Origin: Candidatus Pacearchaeota archaeon
Lineage (GTDB): Archaea > Nanobdellota > Nanobdellia > Pacearchaeales > GW2011-AR1
Length of the DNA: 20,988 bases
Direction: 5' to 3'
NCBI GenBank assembly: GCA_023140635.1
Contig: JAGLLG010000028.1
Span: 1 to 20,988, forward strand
In this document: one piece after another, positions 6,965-13,409 of the stretch
How the letters are laid out: the number at the start of each line of letters is the position of its first letter
How positions within the stretch are numbered: position 1 is the stretch's first letter
The notes under the pieces: generated by a model
Seen by the model: the letters and a program-made list of their open reading frames with translations, nothing else
What the model was told of the DNA's origin: nothing
Databases searched by the model: none
Translations under genes and position numbers: made by a program

Positions 6965-8671
6965 ATGAAGATTAAAAAACTAAGTTTGATTTTTCTAATA
7001 AGTTTTATCCTGTTTACAACAAGTTTAGCTTCAGCAGATGTTAGTGTAAATTATGAAGTTTTGGATGCCATATCTACCGGAGGCGGTAATTTGATTTATG
7101 GAACTTCTGCCATCGACGGAGTGACCACAGCAGGTTACGTTTGCGCAAATTCTGACTGTAGTCTTATAGGAAACCAAATTGCAGGTTTAACAACTTATTC
7201 CTCAAACAATATTGTTCGAGTTGTTTTTCCGACAGAATTAATCTCTCCAAACGGCTATGCTATTTACTTCTACAAGGACGGATATATCGGGTGGGAACAA
7301 TACGGCATAAAAGTTTTTGGGAATATTGCAAATCCTATTAACGCACCAGATCCAGTTTACTTATCCAGAAAAAATTCTGGAATGATTCCCATCACTAAAG
7401 TCAGCGGAATAAAAGATATTTCTGTAGAAGAGTCATTAAATATAAATATCAATTTAGTTTCAGATAGCTCTGCGATTGAAGACCTCCGTCATGTATCCAA
7501 TCTTCCTGTTTCTGAACATTTAAACGCGATGACCAGACTAATAGTTTTAAATTCAATCGGGAACACAATCATCAATTCCACAACAAACGAAGCAATCCCA
7601 TATTCAGGGGAAGTCACAAGTTACTTTAATCAAATCTTTAACATCGAAGGAACTTACAACATAATTATTCAATCAGAGATTATCGACGACAAAATATTAG
7701 ACAAACACGTTGATGTCAAAAGTTTTGTAATTAGTGTTAGTGGAACTACGCCTGTAGTTGGAAATAAAACTGGAAATTGCAAAATTGATAATTTTAGTTA
7801 CACACCTACTAACCCTAAAAAAGATGAAATAGTGAACTTTAATGTTGACTATTCTGCGGATTTTTTCGATGAAAACGGAACAGCCACAACTGGAGAAACA
7901 AATTTAAGCGTCTTTGTATATAATGAATCTGATATCCTTCTTGACCACTTAGATTATAATTTAAATGGTTCTCTTACAGATCATAGTTTTGATTATGAGT
8001 TTGAAGACATTGGAATATATAATGTTACCTTGACCTTATGCCCTATTGTTTCTAATTATTCTGAGGATAATTGTAGTATAACTTCTGTTTTGATAAATAT
8101 CAGTGAAACAATTATTCCCCCTACCAGAAACGGAACTGGAAACTGTGAGATTCTAGATATTGATTATAGTCCATCTCGTCCTGAAGAAGACGAGGAAGTA
8201 GATTTCAGTATAGAATACTCTGCGAATTTTTTCGATGAGAATGGAACAGCTACAACTGGGAACCTTCAATTAAATATCTTAATTGAAGAAGATAATATTG
8301 TTATCGACGAGCTGAATTATATTTTAAATGGATCTCTCACAGATTATGAATTCGAATATGAATTTAAATACGATGAAGAATATGAAATGATCTTTAAGTT
8401 ATGTCCTATTGTTTCCAATTATTCCGAGGATAATTGTAGCATTTGGTATATTTCAGTTGATGTTGAGGAAAGCGACGATGACGAAGATGATGAAGAAAGT
8501 TGGGATGAGATTCCTTCTACAAGAAAATTTGATTCAACTATTAAACTAGTCGAACCTATATTTATCGGAGGAGGAAGCGAGAGCAAAGATAACTGGTTTT
8601 TTATTTGGATCTTATTTGCAGGTATCTTAATTGTTTTAATTCTGATTTTAATTATTTTGAAGAGAAAATAG
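6965..8671 (+). CDS. Type I surface protein with two tandem beta-sandwich (PKD/Ig-like) repeats and C-terminal membrane anchor
   Basis: Starts are possible at 6932, 6953 (ATGA overlap with the previous stop) and 6965. I chose 6965 because GAGGTT lies 4 bases upstream and the product begins directly with a signal peptide (KIKKLSLIFLISFILF, cleavage after SLASA), giving 568 aa. The mature region is beta-rich with many N-x-S/T glycosylation sites. Two repeats, each starting GNC(K/E)I and containing FFDENGTATTG, LNGSLTD and CPIVSNYSEDNCSI, are encoded at about 7772-8137 and 8138-8455. Each holds paired Cys likely to form a disulphide. An acidic linker (SDDDEDDEESWDE), then a transmembrane helix (WFFIWILFAGILIVLILILI) and KRK stop-transfer end the protein. 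It is probably a cell-surface or S-layer-associated protein; the ligand is unknown. Confidence 0.85.
   Translation: MKIKKLSLIFLISFILFTTSLASADVSVNYEVLDAISTGGGNLIYGTSAIDGVTTAGYVCANSDCSLIGNQIAGLTTYSSNNIVRVVFPTELISPNGYAIYFYKDGYIGWEQYGIKVFGNIANPINAPDPVYLSRKNSGMIPITKVSGIKDISVEESLNININLVSDSSAIEDLRHVSNLPVSEHLNAMTRLIVLNSIGNTIINSTTNEAIPYSGEVTSYFNQIFNIEGTYNIIIQSEIIDDKILDKHVDVKSFVISVSGTTPVVGNKTGNCKIDNFSYTPTNPKKDEIVNFNVDYSADFFDENGTATTGETNLSVFVYNESDILLDHLDYNLNGSLTDHSFDYEFEDIGIYNVTLTLCPIVSNYSEDNCSITSVLINISETIIPPTRNGTGNCEILDIDYSPSRPEEDEEVDFSIEYSANFFDENGTATTGNLQLNILIEEDNIVIDELNYILNGSLTDYEFEYEFKYDEEYEMIFKLCPIVSNYSEDNCSIWYISVDVEESDDDEDDEESWDEIPSTRKFDSTIKLVEPIFIGGGSESKDNWFFIWILFAGILIVLILILIILKRK
7772..8455 (+). 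repeat. In-gene tandem duplication, about 366-base unit
   Basis: Two copies (from 7772 and from 8138) encode the same Ig/PKD-like domain. Blocks such as the FFDENGTATTG and CPIVSNYSEDNCSI segments are nearly identical at protein level and similar at DNA level, so the duplication is fairly recent or kept uniform by gene conversion. Confidence 0.8.
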
Positions 8672-8683
8672 ACCTTGTTTTCC

Positions 8684-8911
8684 TTAGATCGACTTTTTTT
8701 CTACTAACTTATTCCCTTCTATCATCTCTGCTATCTTAAGTATAAACACAACAAGAAAACCAATTACAAGAGCTAGGGACGTTCCTTTATTAATAGGATA
8801 ACCTAAAGACAACATAACAAATGAAACGATTAGAAGTATCCCAAAAATTCCAATCACCCATTTCTTCTTGACTTTTGTTCCCTCGCTAACATCAAATATA
8901 ACATTCACCAT
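8684..8911 (-). CDS. Small membrane protein, 75 aa, two transmembrane segments
   Basis: A short cytoplasmic N-terminus (MVNVIFDVSEGTKVKKK) is followed by two hydrophobic helices (WVIGIFGILLIVSFVMLSL and GTSLALVIGFLVVFILKIA) joined by a short loop, then a charged tail. There is no recognisable family. A TATA-like TATTTAA at 8934-8940 lies 23-29 bases before the ATG, which supports a real leaderless gene. Its stop is only 12 bases from the stop of the convergent surface-protein gene. Coding status rests on this promoter spacing and the clean two-helix pattern. Confidence 0.65.
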   Translation of the reverse strand: MVNVIFDVSEGTKVKKKWVIGIFGILLIVSFVMLSLGYPINKGTSLALVIGFLVVFILKIAEMIEGNKLVEKKSI

Positions 8912-8933
8912 GAGTAACTATCGATTATTAGGG

Positions 8934-8940
8934 TTAAATA
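8934..8940 (-). promoter_or_regulatory. TATA-like box for the 75-aa membrane protein
   Basis: TATTTAA on the minus strand, 23-29 bases before the ATG at 8911. Confidence 0.4.
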
Positions 8941-8957
8941 GCTTTCTGTCTAAGCAT

Positions 8958-9022
8958 AAACGCTCCCACCTCGGCAGTTCCTGCACCCCCACTCGCTAAC
9001 GCTCCCGCCGTTCACTCTGACA
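8958..9022. other. GC-rich intergenic island with direct repeats and a small hairpin
   Basis: About 60 bases with clearly higher G+C than the surrounding AT-rich intergenic DNA. AACGCTCCC occurs twice as a direct repeat (8959-8967 and 8998-9006). GCAG-TTC-CTGC (8974-8984) is a perfect small hairpin, and CGGC/GCCG (8972-8975/9007-9010) could close a larger one. No reading frame is convincing. It lies upstream of the TATA box of the 75-aa gene and downstream of the 53-aa gene. A structured RNA, a dispersed repeat copy or a protein-binding site are all possible. Confidence 0.4.
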
Positions 9023-9120
9023 AGATGTCTTATTTGAAGTGTGTTATTTTAATCTATCTTTTATTAATTTACTGACGCTATTGGACTTTTTAAATATTGT
9101 CGAATGGAGTAGATAGATAC

Positions 9121-9282
9121 TCAAATAAATTTCTCAACATTCCTTAATCTTCCAAACTTTGCCTTAGTAATCGCAGAACATAAATCATACGTAAGGTCTT
9201 CGTGGATTCCCCATTTGACTAAACAACAATAAACCTCCTCCCAAAATCCGTCCTCTTTTTTTGTCAGCGTTGCTGTTTTCAT
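9121..9282 (-). CDS. Small protein, 53 aa, no recognised family
   Basis: Starts MKTATLTKKEDGFWEEVYCC and ends FGRLRNVEKFI. The composition is balanced and protein-like, with Trp at two sites, a CysCys pair near residue 19 and alternating charged and hydrophobic residues that suggest two or three helices. A TTATATAA box at 9305-9312 lies 23-30 bases before the ATG, matching the leaderless spacing elsewhere in the window. It begins 55 bases after the stop of the 102-aa gene on the same strand, so the pair may be co-transcribed or separately promoted. Shortness limits certainty. A small regulator or accessory protein is possible, but nothing in the sequence names a function. Confidence 0.55.
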   Translation of the reverse strand: MKTATLTKKEDGFWEEVYCCLVKWGIHEDLTYDLCSAITKAKFGRLRNVEKFI

Positions 9283-9304
9283 TGATGAGTGTGCGATGGA
9301 AGGA

Positions 9305-9314
9305 TTATATAAAT
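9305..9314 (-). promoter_or_regulatory. TATA box for the 53-aa protein
   Basis: ATTTATATAA on the minus strand, 23-32 bases before the ATG at 9282. It falls between the two small genes. Confidence 0.45.
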
Positions 9315-9337
9315 CTTGTCGAGATTAGATTGATGGA

Positions 9338-9646
9338 TTATTCCTTATACAAAAACATCAAAATCGGCATAAGATTTTTATCCTTCGCAATTTTCTTCAC
9401 AGCGTCGACCATTTCTTCCTCAGTCCTTCCAAATACTAATTCATAAGAAAACTTCGATCTTTTTTCCTTCAACTGTTGAAACTCATTTATGAATTCTGTT
9501 TTTAGTTTAATCGTATTCCACGCCTGACCACTCTCACTATAGTGGACTTTTCCTTTAATACTTATTATTTTTCTTGGGACTAATGGTTTGCTTTGCATTG
9601 TTTTTGAACCACTTTTTCCCTGAAGGCTAATAGAATATAACTTCAT
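9338..9646 (-). CDS. Uncharacterised protein, 102 aa
   Basis: A soluble protein: a basic, beta-like N-terminal half (MKLYSISLQGKSGSKTMQSK, PRKIISIKGKVHYSES) and a helical C-terminal half (FINEFQQLKEKRSKFSYELVFG, TEEEMVDAVKKIAKDKNL). There is no signal peptide or membrane segment and I recognise no family. A TATATATT box at 9672-9679 lies about 26-33 bases upstream of the ATG. It is divergent from the HAD-led operon at 9760, with 113 bases between the two starts, so the two could share regulation. The overlapping frame on the opposite strand (9261-9446) is less protein-like. Confidence 0.65.
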   Translation of the reverse strand: MKLYSISLQGKSGSKTMQSKPLVPRKIISIKGKVHYSESGQAWNTIKLKTEFINEFQQLKEKRSKFSYELVFGRTEEEMVDAVKKIAKDKNLMPILMFLYKE

Positions 9647-9671
9647 TATTATATAAAAGCTAGGTTCACAA

Positions 9672-9679
9672 ATATATAC
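9672..9679 (-). promoter_or_regulatory. TATA box for the 102-aa protein
   Basis: TATATATT on the minus strand, 26-33 bases before the ATG at 9646. Another A/T-rich stretch at 9648-9658 is too close to the start to serve a leaderless transcript. Confidence 0.35.
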
Positions 9680-9697
9680 AAAAACACAATAAAGTTT

Positions 9698-9747
9698 AAG
9701 AACTCAAAAAAATATTAATTCTTGTCCCAAAGGGAAAAAGAGTTCTT
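9698..9747. promoter_or_regulatory. Nested inverted repeat over the promoter of the HAD/aaRS-like/radical SAM operon
   Basis: AAGAACTC (9698-9705) and GAGTTCTT (9740-9747) are perfect 8-bp inverted arms. A second palindrome, TCCC-AAA-GGGA (9726-9736), lies inside. The likely TATA box of the operon (AAATATTAA, 9710-9718) lies between the outer arms, so a bound dimeric regulator could block transcription. The winged-HTH protein encoded second in the operon is a natural candidate, but that is inference. Parts of the repeat would also fall in any 5' leader. Confidence 0.45.
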
Positions 9748-9759
9748 GATAGTTATAAA

Positions 9760-10404
9760 ATGGTTAAAGAAGAAAAGAACTTATTCATAGATTATGGGGG
9801 ATTAATATTCGATTATGATTTTAATAGAGATACTCTTCAAAGAGCTCACAAATTAGCACTAGGTTATATAAATTCTTTAAACGATAAAAAAATCTGCTTA
9901 CGAGGGCTTGAAACTGCACACGATAAAGCAATTAGGATATATTTAGGGGCGAGAAATCAAGATAATTCTGAATGGACAATGAATCAGATAATGAGTTTAA
10001 TGCTTGATAATCTGAAAATAAATGTAGATGTTCAACACTTAGAAGATATCTATAAATTTAATGACCACGATAGTATACCTTATTCACATTCTAAAAAGAC
10101 CTTAAGAGAATTAAAAAATAAATACAAATTAGGGATAATTTCCAATCTACCCCATGATTCTTTAATTACAGAGTTAGGTAAGGGGGGAATGCGGGGGCTA
10201 TTTGATCCAATTGTTATTTCTTATCAAGTGGGAGTTAGAAAACCCCATCCAAAAATTTACCAAGAGGCATTAAGGAGAGCTAATACAACTGCAAAAGATA
10301 GTATTTTTGTTTCCCATGAAGACTATGAAGTCGTTGGAGCAGAGAAGGTCGGAATGAGAGGGATTTTAGTTAAATCTCTTGAAGAAGTGATAGGAGTTCT
10401 ATGA
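9760..10404 (+). CDS. HAD-superfamily hydrolase-like protein
   Basis: 214 aa with the HAD layout. Motif I is LFIDYGGLIFD, with nucleophile Asp11 and the D-x-G-G form of the HAD-IA group. A helical cap spans about 25-105. Motif II is IISNLP (Ser128) and motif III is RKPHPKIYQEAL (Lys161). The motif IV position reads FVSHEDYEVVGAEKVGMRGI, where the usual GDxxxxD acid pair appears as Glu187-Asp188, so metal binding may be changed. HAD enzymes of this group dephosphorylate sugars, nucleotides or other small metabolites. The ATG shows no Shine-Dalgarno and no TATA at the 20-30 position; the best box is 42-50 bases upstream, implying a short leader. Its stop overlaps the next start by four bases (ATGA), so it heads an operon. 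Confidence 0.85.
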   Translation: MVKEEKNLFIDYGGLIFDYDFNRDTLQRAHKLALGYINSLNDKKICLRGLETAHDKAIRIYLGARNQDNSEWTMNQIMSLMLDNLKINVDVQHLEDIYKFNDHDSIPYSHSKKTLRELKNKYKLGIISNLPHDSLITELGKGGMRGLFDPIVISYQVGVRKPHPKIYQEALRRANTTAKDSIFVSHEDYEVVGAEKVGMRGILVKSLEEVIGVL

Positions 10405-11504
10405 AAATACTTTATACAAATATAAGCCCCGTCACAAATGCGTATACAAATCTTAATCATATTTATTATTTGAAAAAACAAAAACCTCAAAAAATTTATT
10501 TATGTGTCTGGGATAATTTTGTTTATGAACACAGTATCTTTGAAAAAGGTTTAGATCATACACAAAATAAAATTCAAAAACTGCATGAAAATGTTGAAGT
10601 TCTTGAAAAATTAATGAATTCTCTCAAGCTGGACTATAAGATAATTTATTTATCTGATGCGATGAATAGGTTGTTTAAGAATTCTAATTATTCGCAAACA
10701 CTTCATAAAATTTTAGCTAAATTTAAAATTGAAAATCTGAAAAAAGGTTTTGAAATTGAATATATCCCTTTTAGTCAAATTAGTTTATCCAAAATAAATT
10801 ATATTATTTCAGATTATCTTATAGCAATGAATTTACCAGAATTATTTCCAGAATTATGTTCAACAGCCCCAAATTATTATTTAACTTCTGAAAGATTTAA
10901 AATATTTCAAAAAGAAATTGAGCATTATTTATCTACAACTTATCTTAAATATGAATCTCCTAAACCGATTTATGTAAAAAGAGTTCCAGTTATTATCTCC
11001 AATAAAGAAGAAATACCTTCTATCGAGATGTCACAAGAAAGAATACATGAGATAGTCAAAGATCATTATTCTGATAAAACAATTTCAAAAAGAGAGATTA
11101 ATGATTTAATTGAAATTTTTAGTCCTGTTTTAAAGTCGTTAAAATTAAAAAAATTAAAAAAGCAATTTGTCGAACAAGTTAGTTTATCTCTTTATGATTA
11201 TTTTTCAAAAATTCTTGAGATTGTGCAAAAACAAAATGCAAAAGAAAGAACTAGGAGTTTATTTATTTCAAATAAAAAAGAATTTGAAAGACAAATTAAA
11301 CCCCTTAATAATATTAAATTAGAGATTCTAAAGTTATGTGATGGAAATAATAGTAGCTTAGATATCTCGAGAAAAACTGGAATTAAGCTAAGTACAGTTT
11401 CAACTTATTTTAATTATCTAAAAAACCAAGAATTAATAATAGGTAATCGAAAGCCTAAGAGAGTTATTGATAGCATTGTTATTAATTTGAAAGAGATGAA
11501 TTGA
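10401..11504 (+). CDS. Class I aminoacyl-tRNA synthetase-like (TyrRS/TrpRS or cyclodipeptide-synthase-like) protein with C-terminal winged HTH
   Basis: 367 aa. No family is certain, but the order of blocks follows class I TyrRS/TrpRS. An N-terminal beta strand leads into TNISPVTNAYTNLNHIYYL at the place of the HIGH region. YLCVWDNFV, then a helix with KIQKLHENVEVLEKLM, precede YKIIYLSD. INYIISDYLIAMNLPELF is followed by LTSERFKIFQKEIEHYL, where TyrRS has GGxxQR. EMSQER (209-214) sits where KMSKS would be, and LKKLKKQFVEQV resembles the TyrRS C-terminal helix. HIGH and KMSKS are not conserved, so canonical tRNA charging is doubtful. ISPVTNAY and the Y134xxxD138 spacing also recall cyclodipeptide synthases, which share this fold. 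Residues about 300-348 form a winged HTH (LEILKLCDG, ISRKTGIKLSTVSTYFNYLKNQELI). AGGAG lies 4 bases before the ATG. Translation is coupled to the HAD gene. Tentative. Confidence 0.6.
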   Translation: MKILYTNISPVTNAYTNLNHIYYLKKQKPQKIYLCVWDNFVYEHSIFEKGLDHTQNKIQKLHENVEVLEKLMNSLKLDYKIIYLSDAMNRLFKNSNYSQTLHKILAKFKIENLKKGFEIEYIPFSQISLSKINYIISDYLIAMNLPELFPELCSTAPNYYLTSERFKIFQKEIEHYLSTTYLKYESPKPIYVKRVPVIISNKEEIPSIEMSQERIHEIVKDHYSDKTISKREINDLIEIFSPVLKSLKLKKLKKQFVEQVSLSLYDYFSKILEIVQKQNAKERTRSLFISNKKEFERQIKPLNNIKLEILKLCDGNNSSLDISRKTGIKLSTVSTYFNYLKNQELIIGNRKPKRVIDSIVINLKEMN

Positions 11505-11517
11505 GGGAACAGTAATT

Positions 11518-12882
11518 ATGGATATAGCTTTTATCAATTCACCATTACAGGACTATGGAAAGAAAGCAAAGAAAGAGTATTATACCACCCCTCCAATGGG
11601 GTTAGGTTATTTAGCTGTAACTGCTCAAAATTTAGGTCATAATGTCAGATTAATTGATTCGGAAGCAAGAGGATTATCTTTAGAACAATCTGTTAATGAA
11701 ACAATTTCTGAAAGCCCCGATTTAGTTGGAATAAACCTTATAACTCCAACTTTTAATTTAAGCAAACAGATTATTCAGGGAATTAAACAAAAAAATCCTA
11801 AAATTAAAATCATTACTGGTGGAACTCATGCTACAATTAATCCTGAACAATCATTAAAGCAAATTCCTGAAACAGATATTTTAGTCAGAGGGGAGGGAGA
11901 ATTAACATTAACAGGACTTCTTAAGAATAATCTAAATTCTGACGGAATTAAAGGAACGTCTTATTTTTCAGGAAATAAGATTATACACAATCCTGAAAGA
12001 GAAAAAATTGAAGACTTAGATTCCCTTCCTTTTGTTGACAGAAGTTTTTTTATCAATGATCCTTCTCAGGAAAATGAAAATTTAAAATCAGTCATTATGG
12101 GTTCAAGAGGTTGTCCTTACACTTGTAGTTTTTGCTCGGCTCCATTAACTTCAGGAAGAAAAATAAGAACAAGAAGTATTGAAAATATTGTAGATGAAAT
12201 GGAGTTATTAAAACAAAAATATGGAATTAATTCTGTTCACTTTTTAGATAATGATTTTATTTATAACAAAGATAGAGTTCTGCACTTAGCGGAGGAATTG
12301 CAAAGAAGAGATTTAGGAATTAAATGGAGAGCATTAGCAAGAATAGATATAACTTCAAAATTTGGAAAGGGATTTTTACAAAAGATTAAACAGGCTGGTT
12401 GCTATCAATTGGTTTTTGGAATTGAATCGGGCAGTCAAAGAATTTTAGATTCAATTAAAAAAGGAACGACACCCGAGCAAGCAAGAAAAGCGATTCAATA
12501 TTGCCAAGATGTCGGAATAAAAACAAAAGCATATTATATGTTCGGATTTCCAACTGAAACATTAGATGAAATGAATCAGACCTTAAATCTGGCAAAAGAA
12601 CTTAACACCGATACTGCTTGTTTTGTTTTAGTTAAAGCTTATCCTGGAACTGAGATGTATAGTTCTTTAGTTCAGCAATATGGAGATAAACAACTTCAAA
12701 TATATAATCATTTACAAGAGCAAGTTCCTTTAAATATTCCAAATCAAAATTTTGATAAATATCATATAGGGAATAGTTTATCTTTTTGTAAAGCAAGTCC
12801 CAAGGAATTAAATAACATGCTAAGAAAAGCTTATAATATGTATTACTCTAGTGGAGGTAAGAGAAAATTAGACCTTGCTTAA
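11518..12882 (+). CDS. Cobalamin-binding radical SAM enzyme (B12-rSAM family)
   Basis: 454 aa. Residues 1-150 are a B12-binding Rossmann-like domain: MDIAFINSPL, PPMGLGYLAV, VGINLITPT and TGGTHATINPEQ, without the DxHxxG His of the base-on type. The radical SAM core follows, with the 4Fe-4S signature C199PYTCSFC206 (CxxxCxxC). Downstream are the usual FLDNDF, FGIESGSQRILDSI and GIKTKAYYMFGFPTET blocks. Enzymes of this group carry out radical methylations, rearrangements and ring formations on lipids, cofactors or natural products. The substrate cannot be read from the sequence. The start is 13 bases after the previous stop, with a weak GAGG about 11 bases upstream. Its stop overlaps a TTG upstream of the next gene, and the next ATG follows after 1 base, so this is part of one operon. 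Confidence 0.92.
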   Translation: MDIAFINSPLQDYGKKAKKEYYTTPPMGLGYLAVTAQNLGHNVRLIDSEARGLSLEQSVNETISESPDLVGINLITPTFNLSKQIIQGIKQKNPKIKIITGGTHATINPEQSLKQIPETDILVRGEGELTLTGLLKNNLNSDGIKGTSYFSGNKIIHNPEREKIEDLDSLPFVDRSFFINDPSQENENLKSVIMGSRGCPYTCSFCSAPLTSGRKIRTRSIENIVDEMELLKQKYGINSVHFLDNDFIYNKDRVLHLAEELQRRDLGIKWRALARIDITSKFGKGFLQKIKQAGCYQLVFGIESGSQRILDSIKKGTTPEQARKAIQYCQDVGIKTKAYYMFGFPTETLDEMNQTLNLAKELNTDTACFVLVKAYPGTEMYSSLVQQYGDKQLQIYNHLQEQVPLNIPNQNFDKYHIGNSLSFCKASPKELNNMLRKAYNMYYSSGGKRKLDLA

Positions 12883-12883
12883 A

Positions 12884-13285
12884 ATGAGAAAAATATATGT
12901 AGCTTATAAATTTAAGGAACAAAATCCTGAAGAACTTAGGAAAAGGCTTGAAGAGTTGAGCAAAATTATTGATGAAACTACTGATTACAAAACTTTTATC
13001 TTTTTTAGAGATGCTCAAAAATGGGGCAAGATTAAAATGGATGTTAAAGAGATAGTTGAAAAGGCATATAAGGCAATTGAAAAGTGTGATGCTATTCTTG
13101 TCGAAGCTTCTGAAAAAGCAAGAGGGGCTTATTTTGAAATTGGTTATGCTAAAGCTCTTGGAAAGAAAGTTATAGTTATCCATCAAAAAGGAACTGAAGC
13201 TGCATTCTTGGAGGCTTGTGCTGATGAAGTTATTGTGTATGAAGATTTTGAGAATTTGAGGGAAAAGTTAAAAATAAGTAATTAG
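12884..13285 (+). CDS. Nucleoside 2-deoxyribosyltransferase-like protein
   Basis: 133 aa from the ATG at 12884. A TTG at 12875 would add three residues but overlaps the previous gene. The fold markers are RKIYVAYKF at the N-terminus, a central CDAILVEASEKARGAYFEIGYAKALGKKVIVIH block and ADEVIVYEDFENL at the end. EIGYA carries the Glu that is the nucleophile in nucleoside 2-deoxyribosyltransferases. Members move deoxyribose between bases or cleave the N-glycosidic bond of nucleotides, and some act as small-molecule or nucleotide-sensing modules. It is the last gene of the four-gene operon. A distal intergenic A/T stretch (13302-13325) follows. Confidence 0.85.
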   Translation: MRKIYVAYKFKEQNPEELRKRLEELSKIIDETTDYKTFIFFRDAQKWGKIKMDVKEIVEKAYKAIEKCDAILVEASEKARGAYFEIGYAKALGKKVIVIHQKGTEAAFLEACADEVIVYEDFENLREKLKISN

Positions 13286-13380
13286 TTTTGAGACAGATTT
13301 GTAAATTTAAAATTTTAAAATTTAAATCGAAGGTTAGCTGAGAGGTTGTTTAGTTTAGTGGAAAATTAGAAAACACCAAT

Positions 13381-13390
13381 TTTATAAATA
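13381..13390 (+). promoter_or_regulatory. TATA box for the subtilisin-like gene
   Basis: TTTATAAATA, 20-29 bases before the ATG at 13410. It favours this ATG over the in-frame TTG at 13395. Confidence 0.5.
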
Positions 13391-13409
13391 GCATTTGCTG
13401 GGTTATTCT

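Noticed and set aside
9261..9446. Plus-strand open frame of 61 codons
   Set aside because: It overlaps the ends of the 53-aa and 102-aa genes and has no promoter; low-quality composition.
12848..13186. Minus-strand open frame of 112 codons
   Set aside because: Antisense to the deoxyribosyltransferase-like gene, which has clear family motifs.
13302..13325. A/T-rich symmetric stretch
   Set aside because: It is mainly a mirror pattern of A and T runs with only a 14-base true palindrome; expected by chance in an AT-rich intergenic gap.
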